Positions 1-9,177 of a stretch of 60,683 bases of DNA are shown one piece after another. Below the pieces are notes generated by a model. That model saw only the letters and a program-made list of their open reading frames with translations, was not told the DNA's origin and ran no database searches. The position numbers and the translations under genes are program-made. This stretch comes from Chryseobacterium salipaludis (GTDB taxonomy: Bacteria; Bacteroidota; Bacteroidia; Flavobacteriales; Weeksellaceae). Location: positions 1 to 60,683 of the forward strand of contig NZ_JALHKS010000008.1 of assembly GCF_022968825.1 (NCBI RefSeq), given 5' to 3'. Each line of letters begins with the position of its first letter. Positions within the stretch are counted from its first letter, which is position 1.

Positions 1-3000
1 GGTCGAATAATTTCTGCAGATTTTGGATCTTCCGCGATCAACTCATCTTTTTTCTTTCCGTCAATGATGAACGCTTCATTGTAGCCGGTTAAGATGCCAC
101 GGTAGATATTTATATCCCAATCTTTCAGCGGTACGCCCACCGCCTCAATTTTACGCTTTATACTTTGTTCAATTGAATTTAAGATAACCCAGCTTTCGCT
201 GTTAGTAAAACTACAAGTTTCGGAATGCTGTCTAACAAAAACGCTCAAATTATTTAACAGCTTTTCTTTGATGACACATGCTTCCGTTTTACCGCCATTT
301 TCTTGTTTTGCAAACAGCAAAATGTTGGTGTCCACGGTGGCGGTATCAAAGATCTGATTTCCGGCAAAATCAATGAGCCGGAGTGGGTTGGTTTGCTCTG
401 CAAAATATTTTCGCAGACTTTCACCATACGCCGCGCGCATCCATTTGTTGGAAGTGATATACATCAGCAAACCATCTTCTTTTAAAATCTGGTTTCCTCT
501 TTCATAAAACAAGCTATAGATATCCCCTGTTTTCGCGAACGTTTCATAATTCATTTTCTGCAAATCCACCGCGTCGGAACCGAGCTTTTGCAGCTGGATA
601 TAGGGAGGATTGCCGATGATGACGTCGAAACCCAAAAACACCCCTTCATCATCCAGCACTTCCGGAAATTCAAAACGCCATTCAAAGGCATTGCGGTACA
701 TCAGATTATTGAGACGCTCATCTTTTTCCTTAATGACCTTTTCCGCTTTTTGCCGCAGTTTCTTTAACTGGTCCTTTTCAGATTTCTTGATCCTCTGACC
801 AAACGCGGCTAAGTTCTGCTGACGCTGCTCCTCGTTCTGCACCAACCCCAGCGCCCTGGAAACCTTGTCTTTAAGATTATTATCATAGCTGCTTTTAAAG
901 TTGTTCTTGATCGTATGAATAATACCCTCTACTTCCCTTTTCTTAGTTTTTGAATTGGTTTTCTTGTAGTCTTTTACCGCTTGTTTATAGTCTTCAATCG
1001 TATAATTAACCTCTTTATTTTTAAATGCGTCGATTAAACTGTCGGATAAGTCGTACCGGCTGATCAGTGAATTGCCGCATTTTATATTGATGTCAATATT
1101 GGGCAGGGTCTGCAGTTCACCGTCTGCCGTATAATATGCGTTTTTAAGCAATTCGATCCATAAACGAAGACGACAGATATTTACCGAATTAGCGTTAAGG
1201 TCTACACCGAAAAGACAATTTTCTATCAGGTTCTCTTTTGCGTGAAAAATGGAACGCTGTATCCTTAAACTTTGCGGACTTTTCCGGTTGTATGTAAAAA
1301 GTTCACCTTCTGTATCGGAAATAAAAAGTTCGTCATTTTCAATCTGTATCTCACACGGTAGCTTGGCGTACTCTGCATCGGCGAGAATATCGAGATCACT
1401 TTTGATGGCGATCATCTCATTGAGCGCGCTCACCAGAAAATGTCCTGAACCAACTGCTGGATCACAAATGCGGATTGTATCTACCAACTCGTTCAGTCGC
1501 TGCATGTCTGCTTTTTTAAAATGCCCCCGACAATAATCACGTACGTCCTCATAGCTATCAATTCCCGGTACCTGCGCGCGAAATTTATCCGTAACAGCCC
1601 GGCGGAGGACCTCCCGGGACATGAACATGGTGATTGCCCCAGGCGTATAGAATGAGCCATCTTTGTACCCATTTATCTTTTCAAAAATGAGCCCAAGTAC
1701 TGAGGCATTGATTAAAGATCTATGTTCATGCTTTCCTTCAGTATCAATGCCTGATTCGGTGGAAAAGTCATAGGCGTCCAGAAATCTGAATAAGTAATCG
1801 AGCGTATTTAGTTTCCCGCTGCGCTTCCTGCCGTTAGAATCTCGAAGCACAGTCCCGCTGAAGATGTGCATTTCTTCATCCATTAACGCAGTAATCCCAA
1901 AGGTAATATCTTCGAGTTCATTTCTTTCGAACAAGCTGCTGTTGAGATAAGGAATATGACGAAATTTTTCCGCATACCGTGGGTGCCTGTCCTCTCTGGC
2001 TTTCGCTAATGCGGAAAAGAATAATTCATTGAGTGCATCAAAACCGCCAAGGAAATCAAAATTCAAAAATTTATATTCGGGCGCACGCTCGTTATAGGTC
2101 AGCAATTGTGATTCTAAAAGCTTAAGAAACAGGATCCGGTTTACCCAAGTAAGGCAAAGTTCAAGACCAACTGTAAAGGCTTTTTTCTCATCATGAGGCA
2201 CATTTTTGACTTTAGCAAGAAAATCTTTGTCTTCCAACGTGAAAATGGTATTCTCCAGCAACGAACCGTAATCGCGTGAACCCTCTTTTTTACGCTGAAT
2301 AATCTTTTTACCGGCTTCTTTAGCTTCTTCCAGCCCTATAATATGCAGCAACTCGTTGTAGAACGCTTTGTTAAGTTGATTGCTGTCATTGCCGAAACTT
2401 TTGCCGAGTAAATGTACGTCAGAAAACAGCTTATAAATATTTGCAGATTGTTTGTGGCCCAGTGTGGTTAAATCTACTGCGCGGAAATTCAGGTGTACAA
2501 ACGGGAGTATGTCTTCTACTTCCTTAATATATTTAGATGCAATTTCTTTATAAAATAATTCGTTAAGCGCGCTATCCTTCAGTCCATCTCTGAACTGGCC
2601 GTACTCCTGAACAAGCTTGCGATTTTTATAAAATAAGTTATAGAAATCCTCTGCTTTGAAAAAGAACCATTCGTACCCGTTGGTAACGATCAGATGTTTA
2701 ATGTTATTATTCTTGTGGTCAATCCTTTCGCGAAGATAATACAGCAGTACTTCCTGCAGTGCCTTGCAGTTCAATCTATCAATAGCAGGAAATTCAGCTT
2801 TATTGCTTGGCTTTTTCGCTTCTATCAGAATTCCTATATCGGAAGATGCATCTTTTCCCAGATACACGGCTAAATCAATTCTTTCGCGCGTATTGATTTC
2901 GTTTTCACCATAGAAGGTGGAGGCCAGTAAGCTCCTAATCGGTGATTTTAAATGTTCTTCACTTTCATTCTTTGCATCGATCAATTTAATTGTCGCAATA

Positions 3001-3107
3001 CATTCCTGCAACTTAGCAATGAAGTGGCTAACATCAGTGGCAGCAGGTTCAAATTTGCGATAAGCGGGGTTTAATGCTTTTTGAGGAAGGAGTTGATTTT
3101 TTTTCAT
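1..3107 (-). CDS. Type IIG restriction-modification enzyme (Eco57I-like), partial
   Basis: One reading frame stays open from an ATG at 3107 to the left edge, giving about 1,035 residues without a stop; the C-terminus, which should hold the target-recognition part, lies outside. Residues 78-98 have a PD-(D/E)xK nuclease pattern (Asp78, then Glu96-Ala-Lys98). A methyltransferase core follows: motif I DPAVGSGHF near residue 549 and the N6-adenine motif NPPY at 833-836. Nuclease, methylase and recognition in one chain is the known layout of type IIG enzymes, which cut and methylate DNA near a specific site. A lysine-rich coiled segment lies at about 690-800. No separate R, M or S gene is visible. 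A BREX PglX-like methylase is the alternative, but the N-terminal nuclease motif argues against it. Confidence 0.85.
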   Translation of the reverse strand, partial: MKKNQLLPQKALNPAYRKFEPAATDVSHFIAKLQECIATIKLIDAKNESEEHLKSPIRSLLASTFYGENEINTRERIDLAVYLGKDASSDIGILIEAKKPSNKAEFPAIDRLNCKALQEVLLYYLRERIDHKNNNIKHLIVTNGYEWFFFKAEDFYNLFYKNRKLVQEYGQFRDGLKDSALNELFYKEIASKYIKEVEDILPFVHLNFRAVDLTTLGHKQSANIYKLFSDVHLLGKSFGNDSNQLNKAFYNELLHIIGLEEAKEAGKKIIQRKKEGSRDYGSLLENTIFTLEDKDFLAKVKNVPHDEKKAFTVGLELCLTWVNRILFLKLLESQLLTYNERAPEYKFLNFDFLGGFDALNELFFSALAKAREDRHPRYAEKFRHIPYLNSSLFERNELEDITFGITALMDEEMHIFSGTVLRDSNGRKRSGKLNTLDYLFRFLDAYDFSTESGIDTEGKHEHRSLINASVLGLIFEKINGYKDGSFYTPGAITMFMSREVLRRAVTDKFRAQVPGIDSYEDVRDYCRGHFKKADMQRLNELVDTIRICDPAVGSGHFLVSALNEMIAIKSDLDILADAEYAKLPCEIQIENDELFISDTEGELFTYNRKSPQSLRIQRSIFHAKENLIENCLFGVDLNANSVNICRLRLWIELLKNAYYTADGELQTLPNIDINIKCGNSLISRYDLSDSLIDAFKNKEVNYTIEDYKQAVKDYKKTNSKTKKREVEGIIHTIKNNFKSSYDNNLKDKVSRALGLVQNEEQRQQNLAAFGQRIKKSEKDQLKKLRQKAEKVIKEKDERLNNLMYRNAFEWRFEFPEVLDDEGVFLGFDVIIGNPPYIQLQKLGSDAVDLQKMNYETFAKTGDIYSLFYERGNQILKEDGLLMYITSNKWMRAAYGESLRKYFAEQTNPLRLIDFAGNQIFDTATVDTNILLFAKQENGGKTEACVIKEKLLNNLSVFVRQHSETCSFTNSESWVILNSIEQSIKRKIEAVGVPLKDWDINIYRGILTGYNEAFIIDGKKKDELIAEDPKSAEIIR

Positions 3108-3357
3108 TACAGAACATTAGATGTAAGGGGGCCTTAATTTAAACAAAATAACCGTGCGGACATATAAAAAATGAATAGTTCCGAACGGAATAGAAAATGA
3201 CACCTACCGGGCCTGCTTTTTTTATAAACAACCTCTTCACAACGGATTGGTCTAAGTAATTAATTCTTTTGACTAAATCATATTCATATTAAACTGTGAC
3301 GTCTATGGTTAAACTGAATTGATTAGTAGATTTACGATCCTCCTTTAATTTTGATTT
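3108..3357. other. Intergenic region between divergent genes
   Basis: AT-rich spacer between the restriction-modification gene (leftwards) and a small rightward gene. It should hold both promoters. For the rightward gene a TAATTTTG (TAnnTTTG-type -7 element) lies at 3346-3353, only 4 bases before the GTG start. The nearest upstream TTG (3319-3321) is 24 bases away, longer than usual, so the promoter call is tentative. I see no operator, terminator or small gene in it. Confidence 0.4.
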
Positions 3358-3675
3358 GTGAAGAACAATTCATCCAATAATATTAAACTCAGCTACCTGT
3401 TCCGCGACGCCGGAAATTATAAAACGTTTGGTTTTGTTGTTTTAAGCAATTCCGGCGGTAAAAGTCCGGAGGAGATTGATGGCGACCTGCGCCGATGTCT
3501 GATTGACGGTGCGTATTTTTATCCGGAACAGGTGCAGCTGCCGGTTTTGGATTGCAGCGATGCAGGGATGTGGCACGAGTATGAAAAAGTGGAAATGACG
3601 GATGAGGAGGTGACCGGTGGGCGGACGGTTGAGGAAGTGATTGGGTTGCTGGCTGGTGAGCAGGTTTTTACCTGA
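3358..3675 (+). CDS. Small protein of unknown function (family A, intact copy)
   Basis: A 105-residue protein with no signal peptide and no domain I recognise. A GTG start at 3358 is used because no other in-frame start exists until residue 71. Marked segments are YKTFGFVVL, a glycine-proline turn with GGKSPEEID, and an acidic C-terminal third. That the frame is real is supported by a second, degraded copy at 11918-12110, which conserves YKTFGFVILKNPGGKSPQEID and the downstream YFYSEQVQLP stretch. In both places this gene lies next to a family B gene (secreted coiled-coil protein). Function unknown; it is probably cytoplasmic. Confidence 0.6.
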   Translation: MKNNSSNNIKLSYLFRDAGNYKTFGFVVLSNSGGKSPEEIDGDLRRCLIDGAYFYPEQVQLPVLDCSDAGMWHEYEKVEMTDEEVTGGRTVEEVIGLLAGEQVFT

Positions 3676-3744
3676 GGAAGACACTGCGCGTCAGGGTCAA
3701 ATCTCGGCGTGCAGTAGTCCGCTGAAGGTGGAACATGTATTTAC

Positions 3745-3850
3745 TATTAGTTCAACACTGCAGAGAGGATGGGATTCGAACCCCGATAGAAGCGGCCTTG
3801 CCCGGCAGCCTGATTAATGCTCTCACACTGCGATTTCAGACAGCCGTTCT
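3745..3850 (-). other. tRNA-like 3' remnant
   Basis: Read on the minus strand, this stretch ends with a T-arm-like GGGGTTCGAATCCC followed by an acceptor-like CCTCTCTG-CA. In front of it is a 7-bp hairpin (GGCTGCC/GGCCGCT, one mismatch) that could be a class II variable arm, as in tRNA-Ser or tRNA-Leu. I can trace no proper anticodon arm, D-arm or 5' acceptor strand, and the outer two T-stem pairs fail. It is therefore a fragment at best, of the kind left beside integration sites. A chance match is possible. Confidence 0.3.
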
Positions 3851-3988
3851 TTTTTAGGTTGTACGCTCCTGAGCAGGTCAATGAATTTCTTCGAGTGCCG
3901 CTACATGCGTGCAAGCGGATTAATTGCTTCCATAACAGCTTTTCTATATATTTACTTATTCGGCAAACCGTTTTAAACAAATGTAACT

Positions 3989-4548
3989 ATGAAAAATTCT
4001 TTGTTCGCTGCTATCTTCTGTATTTCATCTCTGGTGTTTGGCCAGTCTGGTTTTGATGAACTGAGTCGCGAAATTGAAACGATTAAAACTGAAATCAAGA
4101 CACTGAAAGCGGAGATACAATCTGTACAGTCAGAAAACCATTACCTCAAGAACGTGCTACAGATCAACAAGCCCGTGCTGGAGGTGGAGGCCGACCATTC
4201 TGTTTACAGGATCACCCAAGTGGAGGGCAACAGAAAAGCACACACCGTTACGGTGCACCTGCTGGTGGAGACAGAAAATGAAAACAAAACTTCTTTTCTG
4301 CAAGACTTTTCAGCGGTTGATCCTCTGGGCAACGAATATAAAATGGACTACCTTGCCTCGTCGAATACGAATCCAAAACTTTCGCTGCACACTCCGATGG
4401 CCTGCGGGTTACTTTGAAGGATATTATCGACGAGCCGGGAATTCTGAAAATAGTCCGCTTTGGTTCCAGAAACGAACCTGAAAGAAACCGGATGAATTTT
4501 TCGAAGTCGAAGATGGAATTCAGGGACCTGGCCGTGAGGTGGGATTAG
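3989..4548 (+). pseudogene. Secreted coiled-coil protein, family B copy 1, frameshifted
   Basis: The first 138 or so codons encode a signal peptide (cleavage after FGQ), a heptad-like helix (residues about 25-55) and a domain with a VEGNRK motif. The frame then breaks near 4397. Compared with the intact copy at 11242-11802, one base is missing at the codon after HTPM. If it is restored, translation continues through VRFGSRNEPER and RDLAVRWD to a stop at 4546-4548, the full family length of about 186 residues. The upstream 50 bases also match those of the intact copy, so promoter and gene were duplicated together. It may be a true pseudogene or a single sequencing error. Confidence 0.7.
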
Positions 4549-4792
4549 TGCTTTGGGATGCGGCAGCAGTCGTTATTTACGCAGGATAAAACTCTCAGAC
4601 AAGCTGCTTTTCCTCTTCCTCAGGCGCATGACTGCTTTATGCAGCAGTGACCTGTTTATTGTGTTATGGGGAGCGATGTGGCGATGCAACAGCTTAAAGT
4701 GCCGCTGATTTTATGAATGTTTTTTTCCGGAAATTTGATTAAAAACAGGCAAAATTTCGCACTCCTCGATGGTCATCATTTGTAAGCGGTGC
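4549..4792. other. Intergenic region, nothing recognised
   Basis: About 240 bases between the convergent family B copy and the minus-strand secreted protein gene. I see no ORF with family support, no clear hairpin with a T-run and no repeat matching other parts of the window. Confidence 0.4.
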
Positions 4793-5401
4793 TTATTTAA
4801 TCTTCATTGTAACCAAAAAGTAGTGCGGAATATTAAAATGTTTGCCGAGCTCTTCGGGCTTAATATCGGACTGCACAACTTCGCAATAAGAACCGGAGCC
4901 GTCTTTGTGCCTCGTCGGTGTGATGATAGCCAGTAAGGGTATTTCTTCCGCCATGGGAACCTCCATCGTTAATTTTGAACCGAAGAAATCTTTCAGCACA
5001 TAATCGTCTTCTTTACTTTTACCGGACAATTTAAGATGCAGGGTTTTAATCGTAAAATTGTAAAACTTTGCATTTATTGTAAGCGTTCCGGCTTTTATCT
5101 GAGTGAAAAACTTAATGGAGAACGGTGAATATTTTATTTTCAGGAAATCTGCTTTGGATGTTTCACCCAGCAGGATTTTGTCTGTAAGCTTTCCATCCAG
5201 ATACTCGGATACGTATATTTCCCAGTTTTTACCGGCTAAATCGGTGCTCTCTAAATTAAATTTTTCAACATAAATCTTCTGGAAGTCCATCAGTTCCTGT
5301 ATTTCAGGATTGGAACTGCCAAAACTATTTGTGACTTTAACTGTTTGTGACCAGGCGACACCAGAGAGGAAAATAAAATAAAGTAAAATTGTGTTCTTCA
5401 T
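4793..5401 (-). CDS. Secreted protein of unknown function
   Basis: A 202-residue protein with a signal peptide (MKNTILLYFIFLSGVAWSQ, cleavage after Gln19). The mature part has alternating short beta-like segments and no cysteine-rich or catalytic motif I can name. It starts 30 bases after the stop of the serine hydrolase gene on the same strand, so the two are probably co-transcribed, and an accessory role for that enzyme is possible but not shown. No homologue is recognised by eye. Confidence 0.65.
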   Translation of the reverse strand: MKNTILLYFIFLSGVAWSQTVKVTNSFGSSNPEIQELMDFQKIYVEKFNLESTDLAGKNWEIYVSEYLDGKLTDKILLGETSKADFLKIKYSPFSIKFFTQIKAGTLTINAKFYNFTIKTLHLKLSGKSKEDDYVLKDFFGSKLTMEVPMAEEIPLLAIITPTRHKDGSGSYCEVVQSDIKPEELGKHFNIPHYFLVTMKIK

Positions 5402-5431
5402 AATGATTGATTACTTACCAAATATCCGCAT

Positions 5432-6796
5432 TTATTCTCTGATAAAAACAAATTGTAACCGGCCCTGTGACAGCTCAAAAGTTTCTTTTTCAAGATTAAA
5501 AATTAAGGCGATGTCGTCCGGTTCAAACTTAAAAGCGTGCTTTCCAAAATACTGCAGAGGGATAGCAGTTTGGTCATTTGCCTGTAAATACAAAACATCA
5601 TCTTTTTTTGTTATCAAAACTTTCATATGAATGTCGGAATTCGTATAATAACCCACGTATTTATCAAGCTCAGCAGATTTCAATTCAACAGGTTTATCAG
5701 CTACTAAAGGTTCATTATAAAGTATTTTACGGACCTGCTGTATGGGTATTTTAGTTGTTATAAGAGAATGATTTTGCAGAAAAATAATGACTATATCATT
5801 TGCAGGATGTTGTTCCAAAAAAGTTGTATAGCCACCCCAACTGCCAGAATGATTCATTACTTTTCCATACTTCTTACTGTCACTCAGGTACACCCCAAAA
5901 CCATAGTTTGTAAACTGGTTATTATGGAGCCTGAAATTATCAGTAATGACATGGGTTTCTTCTTCAGTAAATAAGGTATGATCATGAAGAGCCTGCGCCC
6001 ATTTTAGCAGATCCTGAGCGGTAGAATATATCCGGCCCTGCCCGTATGCTCCATCGAAATATCTGACGTAAGGCACATCGCTGGTAAAATCTTCGCCGAC
6101 ATCCGGCTCGATATATCCAATTGCTACGTCTGAAACAGTCATTTTATCTTTATATAAAAAGAAAACATCTGTACTGTGCATGTCGAGAGGCAGGAATATG
6201 TTTTGTTTCAGATAAGTGCGATAGGAAGTTTGTGAGATTTTTTCAATGATGCTGGCCAGCAACAGATAGCCTGTATTGCTGTATTCAAACCGATCATTAG
6301 GACTGAAGTGCAGTGCCGGCTTTTCTTTCGCAAGCACCTGAATAACATACTTGTTTGTCACCGCCTTTTTCCTGTCTGCTTTTTGCTGCATTAATTCCAT
6401 ATAGTCAGGCAAACCGGATGTGTGATGAATAAGATGATCTATTGTGATCCCTTTGTAAAAAAACAATTCAGGAAAGTATCTGGTAATGTCATCAGCTAAG
6501 GACAACTTATTTTCTCCCTGCAGTAACAAAATTGCGGCGGCTGTGAATTGTTTGGTTATTGAGGCAAGATTAAAAATTGATTTATCGGTTAATTTTATAT
6601 TTTTCCTGTTGTCAGCCAGGCCGTAGCTTTTTTCAAAAATGACTTTACCGTCTGCTGCAATTAAAACATTACCATTGAAGGCTTTTTTGTTGTTCATTTC
6701 TGTAAACAGACTGTCTAATCTTTGCTGCTGGTTTTGAGCAACTGCTACATTGCTGAAAAACATTGCCAGCCATATTAATTTGAATATTTTTTTCAT
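5432..6796 (-). CDS. Serine hydrolase of the beta-lactamase/class C family
   Basis: A 454-residue exported protein with a signal peptide (about residues 1-21). The penicillin-binding-protein fold is shown by Ser79-Ile-Thr-Lys82 (SxxK), a YSN motif near residue 172 and an HSG motif near 330, which takes the place of KTG. The last 100 or so residues form a separate C-terminal domain common in Bacteroidota serine hydrolases. These enzymes act in the periplasm as esterases, D-amino-acid peptidases or beta-lactamases, and the substrate cannot be read from sequence. The following gene (4793-5401) is probably in the same operon. Confidence 0.9.
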   Translation of the reverse strand: MKKIFKLIWLAMFFSNVAVAQNQQQRLDSLFTEMNNKKAFNGNVLIAADGKVIFEKSYGLADNRKNIKLTDKSIFNLASITKQFTAAAILLLQGENKLSLADDITRYFPELFFYKGITIDHLIHHTSGLPDYMELMQQKADRKKAVTNKYVIQVLAKEKPALHFSPNDRFEYSNTGYLLLASIIEKISQTSYRTYLKQNIFLPLDMHSTDVFFLYKDKMTVSDVAIGYIEPDVGEDFTSDVPYVRYFDGAYGQGRIYSTAQDLLKWAQALHDHTLFTEEETHVITDNFRLHNNQFTNYGFGVYLSDSKKYGKVMNHSGSWGGYTTFLEQHPANDIVIIFLQNHSLITTKIPIQQVRKILYNEPLVADKPVELKSAELDKYVGYYTNSDIHMKVLITKKDDVLYLQANDQTAIPLQYFGKHAFKFEPDDIALIFNLEKETFELSQGRLQFVFIRE

Positions 6797-6814
6797 TGAT
6801 TGTTACTATGTAAG

Positions 6815-7131
6815 TGGGTATTGTGCTAGAACTCCGGTGGGTGCAATCCGGGCTCTATCGCGGGCTGCAATCTCTTTGCTAATCTCCTCAATACTGGGAC
6901 AGATAATACCGATCACGCGGTCTTTTTAGGGTTTCAGGTAGATGCCATGGGCATCCTCAGCAATACTTCCTCTTTTACCAAGCGGGAAAGCACCTGACGG
7001 CTATTATAAGGCGAACCGTATTTACAAAATAATCTGCGAAAAACAATGAGCGCCGTGATGATTTTAAAACCTTCGTTTCTATTTGACTCTTAGCGTTTTT
7101 CACGTAATTTCTTAAGCAAGTTTGTCACAAA
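6815..7131 (-). pseudogene. Degenerate DUF6088/AbiEi-like antitoxin gene
   Basis: No long ORF is present, but pieces of the minus strand read like the start of the DUF6088 family (winged-helix, type IV TA antitoxin-like). In order: FKIITALIVFRRLFCKYGSP, then SRQVLSRLVK, then after a frameshift GSIAEDAHGIYLKP, a stop codon, and KDRVIGIICPSIEEISKEIA followed by RDRARIAPTGVLAQ. Known members of this family have the same order: ...LSRLVKxGxI...RGIYxKP...LSPSxEEIAxAIAxRDxxRIxPTG. An internal stop, at least one frameshift and loss of the second half show that it is dead. No toxin partner is seen nearby. Confidence 0.6.
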
Positions 7132-7464
7132 TTTAGTAAATATTTGTGACAGAATCATCTATATACCCCCGATGCCACACAATTGCATCACATGGTCACT
7201 CTAAGCAACGGATATGGACTAAAGTATATACCTTTGTATTACAATGCAGCTTTTGAGTCGAAACTAAAAATTGCACGATCCTGAAAGGAGAAAAGCAGGC
7301 AATCGCAATCGCGGTAATATTACAATTCCCAGCTTATTACGAACCGCATAATCAAATGTGACATTCAAGCTACAAGTTACACCGCAAGACAAAGGCGCGG
7401 CTGTATTTTTCACCGCAGAAAGAACTGAACATTCAACAATGGGCCTGGCATCAGCCAATGCCGG
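7132..7464. other. Intergenic region downstream of the TPR-AraC gene
   Basis: About 330 bases between the antitoxin remnant and the end of the TPR-AraC regulator. Short frames exist on both strands but none has a family-like sequence or a plausible start context. No clear terminator. Confidence 0.35.
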
Positions 7465-9177
7465 TCACTTCTCCTCCCACTGTAATTCTTTTTTCCTTTT
7501 TCTGATAAAATCGGTCGGGCGTATTCCGTTGATCTCCTGAAACAGGTCGGAAAAATTCTGGCGGGAGCTTATTCCGCATTCATCTGCCAGCCCCTGTACC
7601 TTGAGGAGGAGATATTTTGGATCATCGTACATTAACTGTGTGATGTAATTGATGCGGAGCGCAGAGAGGTACCTGCTGAAGTTCACCCCATGTGTATCAT
7701 TAATATACTGCGAGAGGTAGGACTTATTGGTCCCTAACGCAGCGGCCAACTGCTCAACGGTCAGCCCCTTCTGTATAAAGGTTTTGTTATCCTCAAAAGC
7801 TTTCATTTTAGCGTGCAAGTCAGAAAAAACATCTTTGCTAATGAGGGATTTCTCTGATAAGGATATGGTTTCATGCGGAAGCGGCTGCTCCTTTTTCTTC
7901 TGGTGCAGCAGTTTCTTCTCCAGCTCAATATATTTTCGCCGCGTTTGTTTTTCATCACGGTAATAGCGCCAGGCCCAATAAAACAGTACGCCGGTAAGGC
8001 CGGTAAGTAACAAGATCAACCCTACACTCCACTGCCCTCTTTTTTCCAGTTTTCTTTTTGCCTCCTGAAGAATGCGGTTGTCATATTCTCTGTGTATTCT
8101 GGAAGACAGGTATGGGAAATCTTTCTTCAGAATGCTGTCTACTTTCAGCAGGCTGTTTGTGTAGGCCAGTTCCTCCTGGTGTCTATTATTATTACGGGCG
8201 TTTGAAATAAGCAGTTCGTAATTCTCCTGTAATTCGGGAAATATGAATTGTTCTTTCCGGAACAGTGCGTCCACCTGCCCGAACTGCGTGATAGCTGCCT
8301 CTGTTTCACCGAGGCTTAAAAGACTTTTTCCGATATAGAATTCAGAAACTGCCGTCCAATACACATCCATGTTTTGGTTCAGCACCGGCAAGGCTTTGCT
8401 GAAGCTTTGCTGCGCTGCTTTATAATTTTTATGGTGGTAATCGGAAATCCCTTTTGACTTAAGAAAGTAAGCCTGTTCCAACGGGAAGTCGGCCGATCTG
8501 GCGGTAAAGGTGAGTCCAATCTCAGTCAGTGAATCTGCTGCTTGGTACTTATCATCCCTCTGGTAACATACGATTGCCTGGTGCATGCTGTTCAGATAGC
8601 CTTTGGAATTGTTAAAAATCTGATTAGGGTGATTTTTTTCCTTTATTTTAGATTCGAAATAGGCCATACACTCGTCGAAATGCTCTAAAGCTTCCTCATA
8701 ATATCCCAGATAGCTTTTGACGAGCCCCATCTGATATTGTATCTTAAACTTCAGGTAACTGTCACTTCCTTTTTTTGAGTACTCGTATGCATTCAAATAT
8801 TCAGTCAGTGCTTTGGGATAACTTTTAAAATAAAAATAATACAAACTGCCTTTGAGCAAAAAGGTGGTTGAAATTAAACTGTTATCCCCGGTTTCTTTTG
8901 CGGCAATAACAGCGCTGTCTGCATATTGTATTTTCGCTGATGCATCCGGTGAAAAAAAAGTAGCATCCCTGTAGCCCTGCACAAGCTGTGCTTTGTTCTT
9001 TTCGCGCTTTGCCTTTTGGATATAAAAGCGAATATGACGCAGCGCATTGATATCATTCTCTTTCAGATTCTCGTATTTAGTTCGCAGTTGATCATAATCT
9101 TCCTGTCCGTTCAGTTTTCCGAAAGAGAAAAAGAATGAAATCAGCAGCAGGCATAAAATGATTTTCCTGAGGTGCAT
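7465..9177 (-). CDS. TPR-domain, membrane-anchored AraC-type regulator
   Basis: A 570-residue protein with a signal peptide (to about Gln25), tetratricopeptide-like helical repeats (about 60-370, e.g. AEYSK/YEEALEHF and NYKAAQQSFSKAL), one membrane segment (about 385-408, GLILLLTGLTGVLFYWAW), a charged coiled linker and a C-terminal AraC-type helix-turn-helix (about 460-560). This layout, common in Flavobacteriia, puts the TPR sensor in the periplasm and the DNA-binding part in the cytoplasm, as a one-component signal transducer. The signal and target genes are unknown; the divergent barrel and GLPGLI genes at 9.7-11.2 kb are candidates by position only. Confidence 0.88.
   Translation of the reverse strand: MHLRKIILCLLLISFFFSFGKLNGQEDYDQLRTKYENLKENDINALRHIRFYIQKAKREKNKAQLVQGYRDATFFSPDASAKIQYADSAVIAAKETGDNSLISTTFLLKGSLYYFYFKSYPKALTEYLNAYEYSKKGSDSYLKFKIQYQMGLVKSYLGYYEEALEHFDECMAYFESKIKEKNHPNQIFNNSKGYLNSMHQAIVCYQRDDKYQAADSLTEIGLTFTARSADFPLEQAYFLKSKGISDYHHKNYKAAQQSFSKALPVLNQNMDVYWTAVSEFYIGKSLLSLGETEAAITQFGQVDALFRKEQFIFPELQENYELLISNARNNNRHQEELAYTNSLLKVDSILKKDFPYLSSRIHREYDNRILQEAKRKLEKRGQWSVGLILLLTGLTGVLFYWAWRYYRDEKQTRRKYIELEKKLLHQKKKEQPLPHETISLSEKSLISKDVFSDLHAKMKAFEDNKTFIQKGLTVEQLAAALGTNKSYLSQYINDTHGVNFSRYLSALRINYITQLMYDDPKYLLLKVQGLADECGISSRQNFSDLFQEINGIRPTDFIRKRKKELQWEEK

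Noticed and set aside
3442..3980. Minus-strand ORFs of 77-80 residues
   Set aside because: They lie opposite the family A gene and the tRNA-like remnant and have no family-like sequence; the minus frame recurs at 11883 only because the plus-strand gene is duplicated.
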